Assembly: GCF_018141545.1 (NCBI RefSeq)
Contig: NZ_CP064356.1
Span: 868,001 to 932,000 of the forward strand
Length of the DNA: 64,000 bases
DNA from: Miltoncostaea oceani
Lineage (GTDB): Bacteria; Actinomycetota; Thermoleophilia; Miltoncostaeales; Miltoncostaeaceae
Direction of reading: 5' to 3'
Shown here: piece after piece, positions 1 to 7,267 of the stretch
How positions within the stretch are numbered: position 1 is the first letter of the stretch
Layout of the letters: each line of letters opens with the position of its first letter
Notes under the pieces: model-generated
What the model was told of the DNA's origin: nothing
Database searches by the model: none
What the model saw: the letters and a program-made list of their open reading frames with translations, nothing else
Program-made: the position numbers and the translations under genes

Positions 1-911
1 CCCGCGCCGCCGCCCGGCTCGACCACGTGGAGGCGCGCCTCGCCGCCGCCCGGCCGCTGCCGCCGCCCCCCGCCCCCGCCGCGGCACCGGTCATCGCGTC
101 GGGCTTCACCCGGGCGTCCTACGAGGACGCGGTGCGCCGGGTGATCGACTACATCCTCGCCGGCGACGTCTTCCAGGTGAACCTGTCGCAGCGCTTCACG
201 ACGGCCCTGCCGGCGGGGCTCTCCCCCTACGACCTCTTCCGGCGGCTCCAGCGCGCCAACCCCGCCCCCTTCGGCGCCTACCTCGCGCTGGGGGACACCG
301 TCGTCGCCTCGTCGTCGCCCGAGCGCTTCCTGCGGCTCGGGGACGGGCGGGTCGAGACGCGCCCGATCAAGGGGACCCGGCCGCGCGGCACGACGCCCGA
401 CGGGGACGCGGCGCTGGCCGCCGAGCTGGAGGCCAGCGAGAAGGACCGCGCCGAGAACGTGATGATCGTGGACCTGATGCGCAACGACCTGTCACGGGTG
501 TGCCGCGACGGCACCGTCGACGTGCCCCAGCTCTGCGCGGTGGAGCGGTTCGCGACGGTGATGCACCTGGTCTCGTCGGTGACCGGGCGGATGCGGGACG
601 GCCTCGGCGCGGTCGACCTGCTCGAGGCGTGCTTCCCCGGCGGGTCGATCACCGGCGCCCCGAAGATCCGGGCGATGGAGATCATCGCCGAGCTGGAGCC
701 CGTGCGCCGCGGCCCCTACTGCGGGGCGATCGGCCACGCCGGCTGGGACGGGTCGCTCGACACCGGCATCGCCATCCGCACCCTCGTGGTGCGGGACGGC
801 ACCGTGACGTTCGGCGCCGGCGGCGGCGTCGTCGCCGACTCCGACCCCGCCGCGGAGTACGAGGAGACGCTCGCCAAGGCGCGCGCGATGGTGGCGGCCC
901 TCTCCCCGTGA
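1..911 (+). CDS. pabB: Aminodeoxychorismate synthase component I (5' end missing)
   Basis: The frame is open through the left edge, so the N-terminal part of this chorismate-binding enzyme lies outside the window. It converts chorismate plus ammonia to 4-amino-4-deoxychorismate on the way to folate. The visible part is the catalytic chorismate-binding domain. PIKGTRPRG carries the lysine typical of PabB where anthranilate synthase TrpE has alanine. It is followed by ENVMIVDLMRNDLSRV and FPGGSITGAPKIRAMEII, which hold metal- and substrate-binding residues. The C-terminus is intact. The stop overlaps the start of the amidotransferase subunit by 4 bases (GTGA), so the two subunits are translationally coupled. 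TrpE is the alternative, but the lysine argues against it. Confidence 0.88.
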   Translation, partial: RAAARLDHVEARLAAARPLPPPPAPAAAPVIASGFTRASYEDAVRRVIDYILAGDVFQVNLSQRFTTALPAGLSPYDLFRRLQRANPAPFGAYLALGDTVVASSSPERFLRLGDGRVETRPIKGTRPRGTTPDGDAALAAELEASEKDRAENVMIVDLMRNDLSRVCRDGTVDVPQLCAVERFATVMHLVSSVTGRMRDGLGAVDLLEACFPGGSITGAPKIRAMEIIAELEPVRRGPYCGAIGHAGWDGSLDTGIAIRTLVVRDGTVTFGAGGGVVADSDPAAEYEETLAKARAMVAALSP

Positions 912-1501
912 TCGTCCTGATCGACAACCACGACTCCTTCGTCCACAACCTCGCCCGGTACGTGCGGGAGCTGGGGTGGGAGACGGCGGTCGTCCGCTGC
1001 GACGCCGTCACGGTGGAGGAGGTCGCCGGCATGGACCCCTCCCACATCGTCGTCTCCCCGGGGCCCTGCACCCCCGACGAGGCGGGCGTCTCGGTGGAGG
1101 TGGTGCGGCGCCTCGGGCCCCGCGTGCCCCTGCTCGGCGTGTGCCTCGGCCACCAGTGCATCGGCCGGGCCTTCGGCGGGCGGGTGGTCCGCGCCCGGCG
1201 GCCGATGCACGGCAAGGCGTCGCTCATCGCGCACGACGGCGAGGGGATCTTCGCGGGGCTGCCCGACCCGCTCCGCGCCACCCGCTACCACTCGCTGGTG
1301 GTGGAGTCCGAGACCCTCCCCGCCGAGCTCGTCGTCACGGCCCGCAGCGCCGAGGGCGAGATCATGGCGCTCCGCCACCGCGACCACCCCGTCGCGGGCG
1401 TCCAGTTCCACCCCGAGTCGGTCCTCACCGACCGCGGCCACGACCTGCTGCGGTCGTTCCTCGGCCCGGCGCCCCGGGCTCAGTCGTCGTCGAGCACGTA
1501 G
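908..1501 (+). CDS. pabA: Aminodeoxychorismate/anthranilate synthase glutamine amidotransferase subunit
   Basis: This is a 197-residue class I glutamine amidotransferase that hydrolyses glutamine and passes ammonia to the PabB partner just upstream. The N-terminus IVLIDNHDSFVHNLARY is the standard family opening. The oxyanion strand SPGPCTPDEAG, the nucleophile elbow LLGVCLGHQCIG (catalytic Cys) and the His/Glu pair in VQFHPES complete the triad. The GTG start at 908 overlaps the pabB stop. The 3' end overlaps the convergent pterin dehydratase gene by 22 bases. Such subunits may also serve anthranilate synthase, and the sequence cannot exclude dual use. Confidence 0.88.
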   Translation: MIVLIDNHDSFVHNLARYVRELGWETAVVRCDAVTVEEVAGMDPSHIVVSPGPCTPDEAGVSVEVVRRLGPRVPLLGVCLGHQCIGRAFGGRVVRARRPMHGKASLIAHDGEGIFAGLPDPLRATRYHSLVVESETLPAELVVTARSAEGEIMALRHRDHPVAGVQFHPESVLTDRGHDLLRSFLGPAPRAQSSSST

Positions 1502-1845
1502 GCGAAGCGCGGGTCGTCGGGGGTCCCGGTGAACGGCCCGTCGCCGGCGCCGGGACGCCACGCGACCACGCCCTCGATGCGCGCGGCCATCGCCAGGTCG
1601 CGTTCGGTCACGCCGCCCGCGTCGTGCGAGGTCAGGCGCACCTCGACCCCGGGGTACGTGACGAGCAGGTCGGGGTGGTGCCAGGCCGCCTCCGCCAGGT
1701 GGCCGACGGCCATCGCCACCATCAGCGACCCCTTCCAGCCACCGGTGCGGTAGGTGCGGACGATGGTGTCGCCGTCGCGCGACCACGCGGCCAGCGCCCC
1801 GGCCAGGCGCGCGTCGACCGTCGCGTCGTTCAGTGCCTCGGCCAT
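1480..1845 (-). CDS. 4a-hydroxytetrahydrobiopterin dehydratase (PCD/DCoH family)
   Basis: A 121-residue protein of normal length for pterin-4a-carbinolamine dehydratases, which dehydrate the 4a-hydroxy pterin left by aromatic amino acid hydroxylases or, in many bacteria, serve molybdopterin or folate metabolism. The signature is AAWHHPDLLVTYPGVEVRL followed by TSHDAGGVTERDLAMA, with the conserved histidine pair, the proline and the L-T-x-x-D stretch. No hydroxylase gene is nearby. Its position opposite the pab genes fits pterin metabolism. The ATG start is at 1845, and the 3' end overlaps pabA by 22 bases in a convergent arrangement. Confidence 0.85.
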   Translation of the reverse strand: MAEALNDATVDARLAGALAAWSRDGDTIVRTYRTGGWKGSLMVAMAVGHLAEAAWHHPDLLVTYPGVEVRLTSHDAGGVTERDLAMAARIEGVVAWRPGAGDGPFTGTPDDPRFAYVLDDD

Positions 1846-1916
1846 CGGGCCCTCCCTCGCTGTCGTCGTGCGGGGCGCGATCGTACCCCGGTCGTGCCGG
1901 GGCTCCTATCCTCCGC

Positions 1917-2375
1917 GTGCGCGCCGCCCGCCGGGCGGCGGCCGACGACCGGGAGGCCGGGGTGGGCGGGGACGAGGCGACGCTCGACTGGGTGCACGCG
2001 GCGGCCGGGCTGCTGGCCGGCGGCGCCGGCATGGACGAGGTGGCGCGCTGGGCCGGCGCGCCCGACGCCGCCGGCGACGAGGTGACCGTGACGGGGCCGG
2101 AGGCCGTGCCCGGCGCCCTCGACGTGCTGGTGTCGGGCGAGGGCGGGCGCCCGGAGGCCGTCAGCGCCGCCTACGGCGAGGGCGAGGGCCCGCTGCTCGA
2201 CGACGCGATCCTCGCCCTCGGCGCCTGGCACGAGTTCACGCGGGAGGCGCCCGGCCCCTACCAGGGGGCGTTCACCGGGTCCGCGCCGCGCGGCTGGGAG
2301 GTCGTCGGCACGCTGCCCGACCCGCCCGGCGCCGCGGGGCGCCGCCTCGTCGAGGTCGCCCTGGTGCGCGACTGA
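1917..2375 (+). CDS. Hypothetical protein, 152 residues
   Basis: I do not recognise this acidic protein. The GTG at 1917 is chosen because TATCCT at 1907-1912 sits just upstream, like the leaderless starts elsewhere in the window. An earlier in-frame ATG at 1833 would run through the divergent promoter region. The protein has an Arg/Ala-rich start, a helical stretch around LDWVHAAAGLLAGGAGMDEV, and a C-terminal half rich in Gly, Asp and Glu ending in LVEVALVRD. No signal peptide, membrane segment or metal-binding motif is visible. Third codon positions are nearly all G or C, which supports coding. It lies between a divergent pterin dehydratase and a convergent MarR gene. Confidence 0.6.
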   Translation: MRAARRAAADDREAGVGGDEATLDWVHAAAGLLAGGAGMDEVARWAGAPDAAGDEVTVTGPEAVPGALDVLVSGEGGRPEAVSAAYGEGEGPLLDDAILALGAWHEFTREAPGPYQGAFTGSAPRGWEVVGTLPDPPGAAGRRLVEVALVRD

Positions 2376-2382
2376 GGAGCGG

Positions 2383-3225
2383 TCATCCGGCGGGTCGCGG
2401 GGGCAGCTCCAGCGTGGTCGCGCGCCGGTCCACGCCACGGACCACCTCGAGGTCGAGGCGGCCCCCCGCCCCCGCGGCGGCGACCGCGGCGTGCAGCCGC
2501 CCCAGGGCACGCAGGGGGACACCCGCGGCGGCCACGAGGACGTCGCCCTCGGCGAGGCCGGCCCGGTCGGCGGGACCGCCGTCCTCCACCGCCCGCACGA
2601 GCAGCCCCGGCTCGGGGGGCAGCCCGACGGCGCGACGCATCGCGAGGGTGACGTGGGCGGGGGCGAGGGCCATGCCGAGGCGCCCGGCACCCGCGTCCCG
2701 TCCCCCGTCGCCCTCGAACTCGATCAGCAGCCGGCGGAGCAGTCCCGCGAGGACGTCGCGTTCGCCGTCGTCGAGGGCGGCGAGCATCCGGCGCTCGTTG
2801 TCGAGGTGGGCGGGGATCACGCGCTCGACGAGGTCGGCACCACGGGGCGTGAGCACCACGCGAGTGTTGCGGCGGTCCTCCACATCGGGACGTCGCTCGA
2901 CGAGGCCGTCGCGCACCAGGCGGTCGATGCGGACGCTGACGGTGCCGGAGGTCAGTCCCAGCTCGTCCATCAGGCGCCGCTGCGGGACCCCCGCGTCGTC
3001 GTCGAGGCGGACGAGCGTCGCGAGCACCGCGAACGTGGGTCCGCCGATCCCGTGCTGGGCGAACAGCACCTCGAGCTCCGCGTCGATGTGCGACCGGACG
3101 CGGGCGAGGCGGGCGACGACGCCCACCGGGGACACGTCCAGGTCGGGCCGCGCCCGGGACCACTGGGCGATCAGGCGGTCGACCGAGTCGGCCATGGGAT
3201 CGGGGTCCGGGGTACGCGGCGTCAT
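2383..3225 (-). CDS. MarR-family regulator fused to a C-terminal PDZ domain
   Basis: This 280-residue protein is about twice the usual MarR length. Residues about 25-170 form a winged-helix MarR domain: LTSGTVSVRIDRLVRDGLVE is the recognition region and RRPDVEDRRNTRVVLTPRG the wing. Residues about 185-278 look like a PDZ fold, with LGMALAPAHV, then GLLVRAVEDGGPADRAGL, EGDVLVAAAGVPL and LEVVRGVDRRATTLEL. This is the carboxylate-loop and strand order of trypsin-like-protease PDZ domains. An internal ATG 11 codons in (MADSVDRLI) is an alternative start. It diverges from a DJ-1/PfpI gene, and an inverted repeat lies between them. The PDZ domain may sense a peptide C-terminus or mediate a protein contact; that is inference. 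Confidence 0.82.
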   Translation of the reverse strand: MTPRTPDPDPMADSVDRLIAQWSRARPDLDVSPVGVVARLARVRSHIDAELEVLFAQHGIGGPTFAVLATLVRLDDDAGVPQRRLMDELGLTSGTVSVRIDRLVRDGLVERRPDVEDRRNTRVVLTPRGADLVERVIPAHLDNERRMLAALDDGERDVLAGLLRRLLIEFEGDGGRDAGAGRLGMALAPAHVTLAMRRAVGLPPEPGLLVRAVEDGGPADRAGLAEGDVLVAAAGVPLRALGRLHAAVAAAGAGGRLDLEVVRGVDRRATTLELPPRPAG

Positions 3226-3251
3226 GCGGCCATCCTAACCCGCGGACCCCT

Positions 3252-3281
3252 TTGACATATACCTTGAGATCAAGCTAAGAA
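3252..3281 (+). promoter_or_regulatory. Promoter of the DJ-1/PfpI gene with MarR-type operator in the spacer
   Basis: TTGACA at 3252-3257 is a perfect -35 box, and TAAGAA at 3276-3281 is the best -10 match after an 18-base spacer. Within the spacer lies CTTGA-GA-TCAAG (3263-3274), a perfect 5+5 inverted repeat. Repressors of the MarR family commonly bind short dyads overlapping such promoters. Its position between the divergent MarR-PDZ gene and the DJ-1 gene makes it the likely operator. The AT-rich local composition contrasts with the surrounding DNA. Confidence 0.65.
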
Positions 3282-3318
3282 TGCGAGGGATAGAGGACGA
3301 CCACCGGGGAGGATCGAG

Positions 3319-4092
3319 ATGTCGAGCGTGATCACCGCAGGCGCCCAGGCACACCACGAGTCGGTGCCCGTCCGCCCGGGGCGGCGTCCGCGGGTGGTGA
3401 TGGTCGTCGCGAACCCCGGCGTCTCCACCACCACGGGCTGGCCCGTCGGGTTCTGGGCGGCCGAGCTGTTCCACCCCCTGCACGCCTTCACCGCCGCGCG
3501 GTACGAGGTCGTCATCGCGTCGCCGGACGGTGGCCGCGTCGAGGTCGACGCGTTGTCGGACCCCCGCGACCCGAGCCGATGGTCCGAGGACGACCTCCTC
3601 TCCATGGGCGCTCTCCACACGCCCGCGATCACGGCGCTCCTCGACGACACCCCGGCGATCGGCGACGTCGACCTCGGGGCCGCCGACGCCCTGGTCGTGT
3701 GCGGCGGGCAGGGACCGATGTTCCAGTTCCGCGGGCACGAGGGCCTGATGGCCGCCATCGCCGAGGTCTACGAGTCGGGCCGCATGACCGCCGCCCTCTG
3801 CCACGGCGTGGCCGCGCTGATCGACGTGCGGCTCGCCGACGGCTCGTACCTCGTCGCCGGGCGCACGGTCACGGGCTTCGCCAACGTCGAGGAGGACTTC
3901 GGGGACGCGGCCGTCGGCACGAGGATCATGCCGTACCGGGTCGAGGACGAGCTCCGCGCCCGCGGGGCGAACTACGTTCAGGCGGGGCTGTTCCGGGCCT
4001 TCGCGGTCCGCGACGGCAACCTGGTCACCGGTCAGCAGCAGTACTCCGGCACGAGGGTCGCCGAGCTGCTCGTCGCCGCGCTGGGGGTCTGA
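3319..4092 (+). CDS. DJ-1/PfpI family protein (class I glutamine amidotransferase-like)
   Basis: A 257-residue protein of the HchA/PfpI type. The fold opens with PRVVMVVANPGVSTTTGWPV and contains the nucleophile elbow AALCHGVAALID with the conserved Cys-His, preceded by ALVVCGGQGPMFQF. Related proteins act as chaperones, glyoxalase III-like hydratases or deglycation-associated stress proteins. About 30 N-terminal residues precede the first strand and look disordered. An AGGA-type ribosome site precedes the ATG at 3319. It is the first gene downstream of the putative MarR operator and overlaps the next gene by one base, so both are probably controlled by the divergent MarR-PDZ regulator. Confidence 0.82.
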   Translation: MSSVITAGAQAHHESVPVRPGRRPRVVMVVANPGVSTTTGWPVGFWAAELFHPLHAFTAARYEVVIASPDGGRVEVDALSDPRDPSRWSEDDLLSMGALHTPAITALLDDTPAIGDVDLGAADALVVCGGQGPMFQFRGHEGLMAAIAEVYESGRMTAALCHGVAALIDVRLADGSYLVAGRTVTGFANVEEDFGDAAVGTRIMPYRVEDELRARGANYVQAGLFRAFAVRDGNLVTGQQQYSGTRVAELLVAALGV

Positions 4093-4712
4093 TGGGCGCC
4101 GCGACGCGGGTCGCGACGGTGGGCGCCGGCGCGGTGGGCCGCGCGCTCGCCGGGAGACTCGCCGGCGCCGGCCTCGACGTGACCCTCGCGGTGCGCGACC
4201 CCGCGCGGACGCCCGACGGCTGGACGGGGAGGACGTCCGAGGTCGCCGCAGCGCTCGACGCGGCGGACGTGGTCGTCGTCGCGGTACCGGGCACCGCCGT
4301 GCCCGCGTTCGCCGCCGAACACGGCGTGCGTCTCTCCGGCCGGGTGGTGCTCGACGCCAGCAACGACATGTCCGGTGGCGCGACCGGCCCGCTCCACCAC
4401 CGGTCCGCGTGGGACGAGCACGCGCCGGGTGCCCACGTCTTCCGCGCGTTCAACACGCTGGGATGGGACACGATGGCGCGACCGGTGGTCGCCGGCGAAC
4501 GCGCGGACCTCCCCTACAGCGGCCCGGACGGCCCGCCCGACGCGACGGCCCGCACGGTCATCGCGGCGACGGGCCTGCGCCCGGTGCGGGTCGGGGGGCC
4601 GGAGGCCGACGGACTGCTCGACGGCGCGACCCGCCTCTGGTTCGCGCTGGCGATGCGGGACGGCCGCCGCCGGCGGCTGGCGTTCCGCGTGATCGAGGAG
4701 CCACCCGGCTGA
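4092..4712 (+). CDS. NAD(P)-binding reductase, F420H2:NADP oxidoreductase-like
   Basis: A 206-residue Rossmann-fold protein. RVATVGAGAVGRALAGRL is the dinucleotide-binding GxGxxG motif. ADVVVVAVPGTAVPAF and RVVLDASNDMSG follow the order seen in the NADP-oxidoreductase coenzyme F420-dependent family, and HVFRAFNTLGWD matches that family's F-N-T region. The ATG at 4092 overlaps the preceding stop (TGATG), so it is co-translated with the DJ-1 protein. The substrate cannot be read from sequence. The pair looks like a small MarR-regulated stress or redox operon. Confidence 0.78.
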   Translation: MGAATRVATVGAGAVGRALAGRLAGAGLDVTLAVRDPARTPDGWTGRTSEVAAALDAADVVVVAVPGTAVPAFAAEHGVRLSGRVVLDASNDMSGGATGPLHHRSAWDEHAPGAHVFRAFNTLGWDTMARPVVAGERADLPYSGPDGPPDATARTVIAATGLRPVRVGGPEADGLLDGATRLWFALAMRDGRRRRLAFRVIEEPPG

Positions 4713-4722
4713 CCGGCCGTGC

Positions 4723-4752
4723 GGCGCGCCGCCCCCGCGGGGGCGGCGCGCC
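4723..4752. terminator. Bidirectional hairpin between convergent genes
   Basis: Two perfect 14-base arms (4723-4736 and 4739-4752) are separated by a 2-base GC loop. The hairpin sits 11 bases after the reductase stop and 8 bases before the convergent nitroreductase stop. There is no clear U-tract, as is common in very GC-rich genomes, so it may act as a rho-independent-like terminator for both directions or as an mRNA 3' end protector. Confidence 0.7.
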
Positions 4753-4759
4753 CGGTGGT

Positions 4760-5410
4760 TCAGGCCCGCGTGTTGCCGTACGTGTCGTCGTGGACCAGCG
4801 CGCGCCACGGGCGGAAGTTGCGCTTCAGCGCCGGGGCGAGGCCCGTCGGGAACGACTCGGGGTAGCCGATCGGGCTCACGATGGCCGGATCGACCTCCGG
4901 GGGGACGCCGATGATCTCGCGCAGGCGGTCCTTCTCCCACCGCTGGAAGGCGGTGATCGGGACGCTGCCGAGGCCGGCCTCGCGGGCGACGAGCATCAGG
5001 TTCTCGAAGGCGAACGCCAGCGAGATGAGGTCGTCCTCGTAGCCGCCGGGGAAGCCCTCGGGGTACCCGCGCGGCACGAGCAGCCCGACGACGAAGGCCG
5101 GGACCTGGCGGTACGTCGACATGACGCCCTCGGCGTACTCGGACGCCCAGGCGGCGTGCTCCTCGTCGGTCGCGTCCTTCTGCGGGCGCATCAGGGCGAA
5201 GTACTGGGCGCCACCGGCGATGATCAGGTCCGCGACGGCGCGGCGCTTCTCGGCGTCGCGCACCACGAGCAGGCTCCACGCCTGCTGGCCGCCGCCGCTC
5301 GGCGCGCGGAGCGCGAGCCGCAGCAGGCGGTCGAGCGTCTCGTCGTCGACCGGGCGGTCGGTGTACGTGCGCACCGCGCGGCGCTTGCGGATGGCGTCTG
5401 CGAGCTCCAT
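4760..5410 (-). CDS. Nitroreductase family FMN-dependent oxidoreductase
   Basis: A 216-residue flavoprotein of normal length. The FMN phosphate region RKRRAVRTYTDRPV is near the N-terminus, followed by LRLALRAPSGGGQQAWSLLV, the conserved A-P-S-x-x-N/Q-x-Q-x-W segment. REAGLGSVPITAF is the second flavin-contact region. The start is the ATG at 5410 because GGAGGG lies 6 bases upstream; a longer in-frame extension to 5467 would cross a hairpin. It follows the acetoacetate-decarboxylase-like gene on the same strand, with a hairpin between them. The natural substrate (quinone, nitro compound or enone) is unknown. Confidence 0.85.
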   Translation of the reverse strand: MELADAIRKRRAVRTYTDRPVDDETLDRLLRLALRAPSGGGQQAWSLLVVRDAEKRRAVADLIIAGGAQYFALMRPQKDATDEEHAAWASEYAEGVMSTYRQVPAFVVGLLVPRGYPEGFPGGYEDDLISLAFAFENLMLVAREAGLGSVPITAFQRWEKDRLREIIGVPPEVDPAIVSPIGYPESFPTGLAPALKRNFRPWRALVHDDTYGNTRA

Positions 5411-5448
5411 CGACTCCCTCCGGGGATTCGGGTCGTTTCGGCGGGAGT

Positions 5449-5483
5449 CTGCCGGACGCCCGCGCACCGCGGGCGTCCGGCAG
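5449..5483 (-). terminator. Intercistronic hairpin
   Basis: The 16-base arms 5449-5464 and 5468-5483 are perfectly complementary with a CAC loop. It starts 7 bases after the stop of the upstream acetoacetate-decarboxylase-like gene and lies about 38 bases before the nitroreductase start, so it could lower read-through and give the two genes different expression levels. Confidence 0.6.
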
Positions 5484-5489
5484 GTCGCG

Positions 5490-6161
5490 CTACAGGTCGA
5501 GCGTCGTCTCGCCGCCGGGGTAGCAGAAGCTCGCGTGCGGCGAGTAGAAGCCCCAGAGGATCTGGAGCGGGTCCGCGGGACGCAGCGCGTACACGGAGTG
5601 GTCGGGCGCGAGGAACTCGAGCGACAGCACCTCCCACGGGTCGACGAGCCGCGCGACGTACGGGTAGCGCCCCGACACGTACGAGCCGTCGATGTCCGTG
5701 ATGTAGACGAGCTGGCCGGTCGCGGTCACGTCGCCCGGCTCGCCGACCCGCACGCGGGTGCGGATGACGGGCGTGCCGTCGTCGGAGGTGGTGGCCGTGA
5801 GGACGCCGTCGTCGATCTCGATCACCGTCTCGCCCTGCACGGCGGGGACGCCGCGGGCCTGCACGTACTCGCGCATGGGCGGGTTGTCGTTGAAGTAGTG
5901 CGTCCACCAGCGGCCGGGGGTGTTCTCGTCGGCGTCGTGGCCGACGAGGTCCGACCCGATGTAGGTGAGGGAGTAGGCGCCGAAGCCCGAGGTCTGCTCG
6001 GGGCGGTCGACGACGTACTGGTTCATGAACACGTTGCCGTTCGCCTGGAGGGCGCCGGGTACCATGGCGGCCACGGCGTCGGGATCGGCGGGGACCCAGC
6101 CGAAGTAGAGCATGCGGCTGCCCACGACCATCTGGGGCGGGAGCAGGGATGACGGGGACAC
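5490..6161 (-). CDS. Acetoacetate decarboxylase superfamily protein
   Basis: A 223-residue protein resembling the acetoacetate decarboxylase fold. RMLYFGWVPADPDAVAAMVP matches the opening in which ligand-binding loops follow the first strands, and YSLTYIGSDLVGHD and RWWTHYFNDNPPMREYV follow. Classical decarboxylases use a lysine Schiff base; I cannot identify a clear E-K-K active-site motif, so it may instead be an enol-lactone-type or binding member of the superfamily. It diverges from a LacI regulator 71 bases away, with a LacI-like operator in the gap, and precedes a nitroreductase. I infer a small inducible catabolic or detoxification unit. Confidence 0.6.
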   Translation of the reverse strand: MSPSSLLPPQMVVGSRMLYFGWVPADPDAVAAMVPGALQANGNVFMNQYVVDRPEQTSGFGAYSLTYIGSDLVGHDADENTPGRWWTHYFNDNPPMREYVQARGVPAVQGETVIEIDDGVLTATTSDDGTPVIRTRVRVGEPGDVTATGQLVYITDIDGSYVSGRYPYVARLVDPWEVLSLEFLAPDHSVYALRPADPLQILWGFYSPHASFCYPGGETTLDL

Positions 6162-6216
6162 GGGACCTCCGGGAGGACGCGGTTGCGGGTCGCCGGCGAA
6201 GCGGCGCGCCGCTACC

Positions 6217-6228
6217 CTAACCGCTTAG
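6217..6228. promoter_or_regulatory. Candidate LacI-family operator
   Basis: CTAACCGCTTAG is a 12-base imperfect palindrome (one mismatched pair) with the central CpG typical of LacI/GalR operators. It ends 4 bases before the lacI-like start codon and lies in the divergent region shared with the acetoacetate-decarboxylase-like gene, so it could serve autoregulation and control of the divergent operon. Confidence 0.45.
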
Positions 6229-6232
6229 ATCG

Positions 6233-7258
6233 ATGACCGGCAAGCCGACACCGGGGTCCCCGCCCCCCCGCCGCGCCACCCTGCGCGACGTGGCCCGCGC
6301 CGCCGGCGTCTCGGTGTGGACCGCCTCGAACGCCTACAGCCACCCCGACCGCGTCGCGAGCGCGACCCGGGAGCGCGTGCTCGCGACGGCGGCGTCCGTG
6401 GGCTACGCGGGCCCCGACCCGATCGCCCGGTCCCTCGCGACGGGCCGCACCCGCATCGTGGCGCTGCTCGCCGACGGGACGGCGGAGTCGCTGCTCTCCG
6501 ACCCCGCCGCCGCGCTCGTCGCCCGGGGCCTCGTGCGGGCCTGCGACCGCGCCGGGGTCTCGCTGCTGCTGAGCGGCGCGACCGGGCCCGCGGCGGTCGA
6601 CGGGGCCGTGCTGTTCCGCACGCTCCCGGCGGCTCCCGCGCCCCACCCGGTCGTCGTCGTCGACGTCCCGCCCACCGACGGCGTGGTCGTGCTGCGGGCC
6701 GACGTCGCCGGGGCGGCAGCCGCGGCGGCCCGGCACCTGCGCGACCTCGGCCACGACGACCTGGTGGTGCTCGCGTGGCCGGGCTGCGGGGAGCGCCTCG
6801 ACGGCGTGCGCGCCGGCTGGGGCGACGCCGGGCCGCTCACGATCTACATGGCCGGTGCGCCGGAGGGCCGGCACGCCCACGAGGCGGGCCCGGCCGCGGG
6901 GCGCCGGGCGGTCGGCCCGACCCGCGCCGACGCCGAGATCGCCGCGCGCGTCGCGCTCGGCCGCACGCCGCGCCCCCGCGCCGTCCTCGGGCTCAACGAC
7001 CTGCTGGCGCGCGTCGCCCTCGACACCGCCCGGTGGACGGGCCGCGACGTCCCCGGCGACCTGTCGATCGCCGGCGTCGACGACCTGCCGGGCAGCGACG
7101 CCCTCGGCCTCACCGCCGTCTTCGTGCCCTACGGCCCGCTCGGCGAGCTCGCCGGCGCGGCGCTCTCGGCCCTGGTCGACGGCGCCACCCCGGAGTCGTC
7201 GCCGCCCCTGCCCACCTCCCTCGTCATCCGCGGGACCACGGGGCCGCCGCGACCCTGA
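6233..7258 (+). CDS. LacI/GalR-family transcriptional regulator
   Basis: A 341-residue regulator. The N-terminal helix-turn-helix is RATLRDVARAAGVSVWTASN, followed by the hinge YSHPDRVASATRERVLATA. The remainder is a periplasmic-binding-protein-like sensor domain: TRIVALLADGTAES opens it, DVPGDLSIAGVDDLPGSDAL is the conserved C-terminal D-V-P-x-D-x-S-I-x-G-x-D motif, and the protein ends in LPTSLVIRGTTG. The ligand cannot be deduced. It diverges from the acetoacetate-decarboxylase-like and nitroreductase genes and converges on a histidine kinase gene. Confidence 0.9.
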   Translation: MTGKPTPGSPPPRRATLRDVARAAGVSVWTASNAYSHPDRVASATRERVLATAASVGYAGPDPIARSLATGRTRIVALLADGTAESLLSDPAAALVARGLVRACDRAGVSLLLSGATGPAAVDGAVLFRTLPAAPAPHPVVVVDVPPTDGVVVLRADVAGAAAAAARHLRDLGHDDLVVLAWPGCGERLDGVRAGWGDAGPLTIYMAGAPEGRHAHEAGPAAGRRAVGPTRADAEIAARVALGRTPRPRAVLGLNDLLARVALDTARWTGRDVPGDLSIAGVDDLPGSDALGLTAVFVPYGPLGELAGAALSALVDGATPESSPPLPTSLVIRGTTGPPRP

Positions 7259-7267
7259 CGGCCGTCG

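Noticed and set aside
1-1501. Tryptophan operon (trpE-trpG)
   Set aside because: PIKGT carries the PabB lysine, and no other trp gene follows.
2258-3163. Long open frames overlapping the MarR-PDZ gene, and similar Arg/Pro-rich frames throughout
   Set aside because: They are frame shadows typical of very GC-rich DNA: Arg/Pro/Gly-rich composition, no motifs and wrong-phase codon bias.
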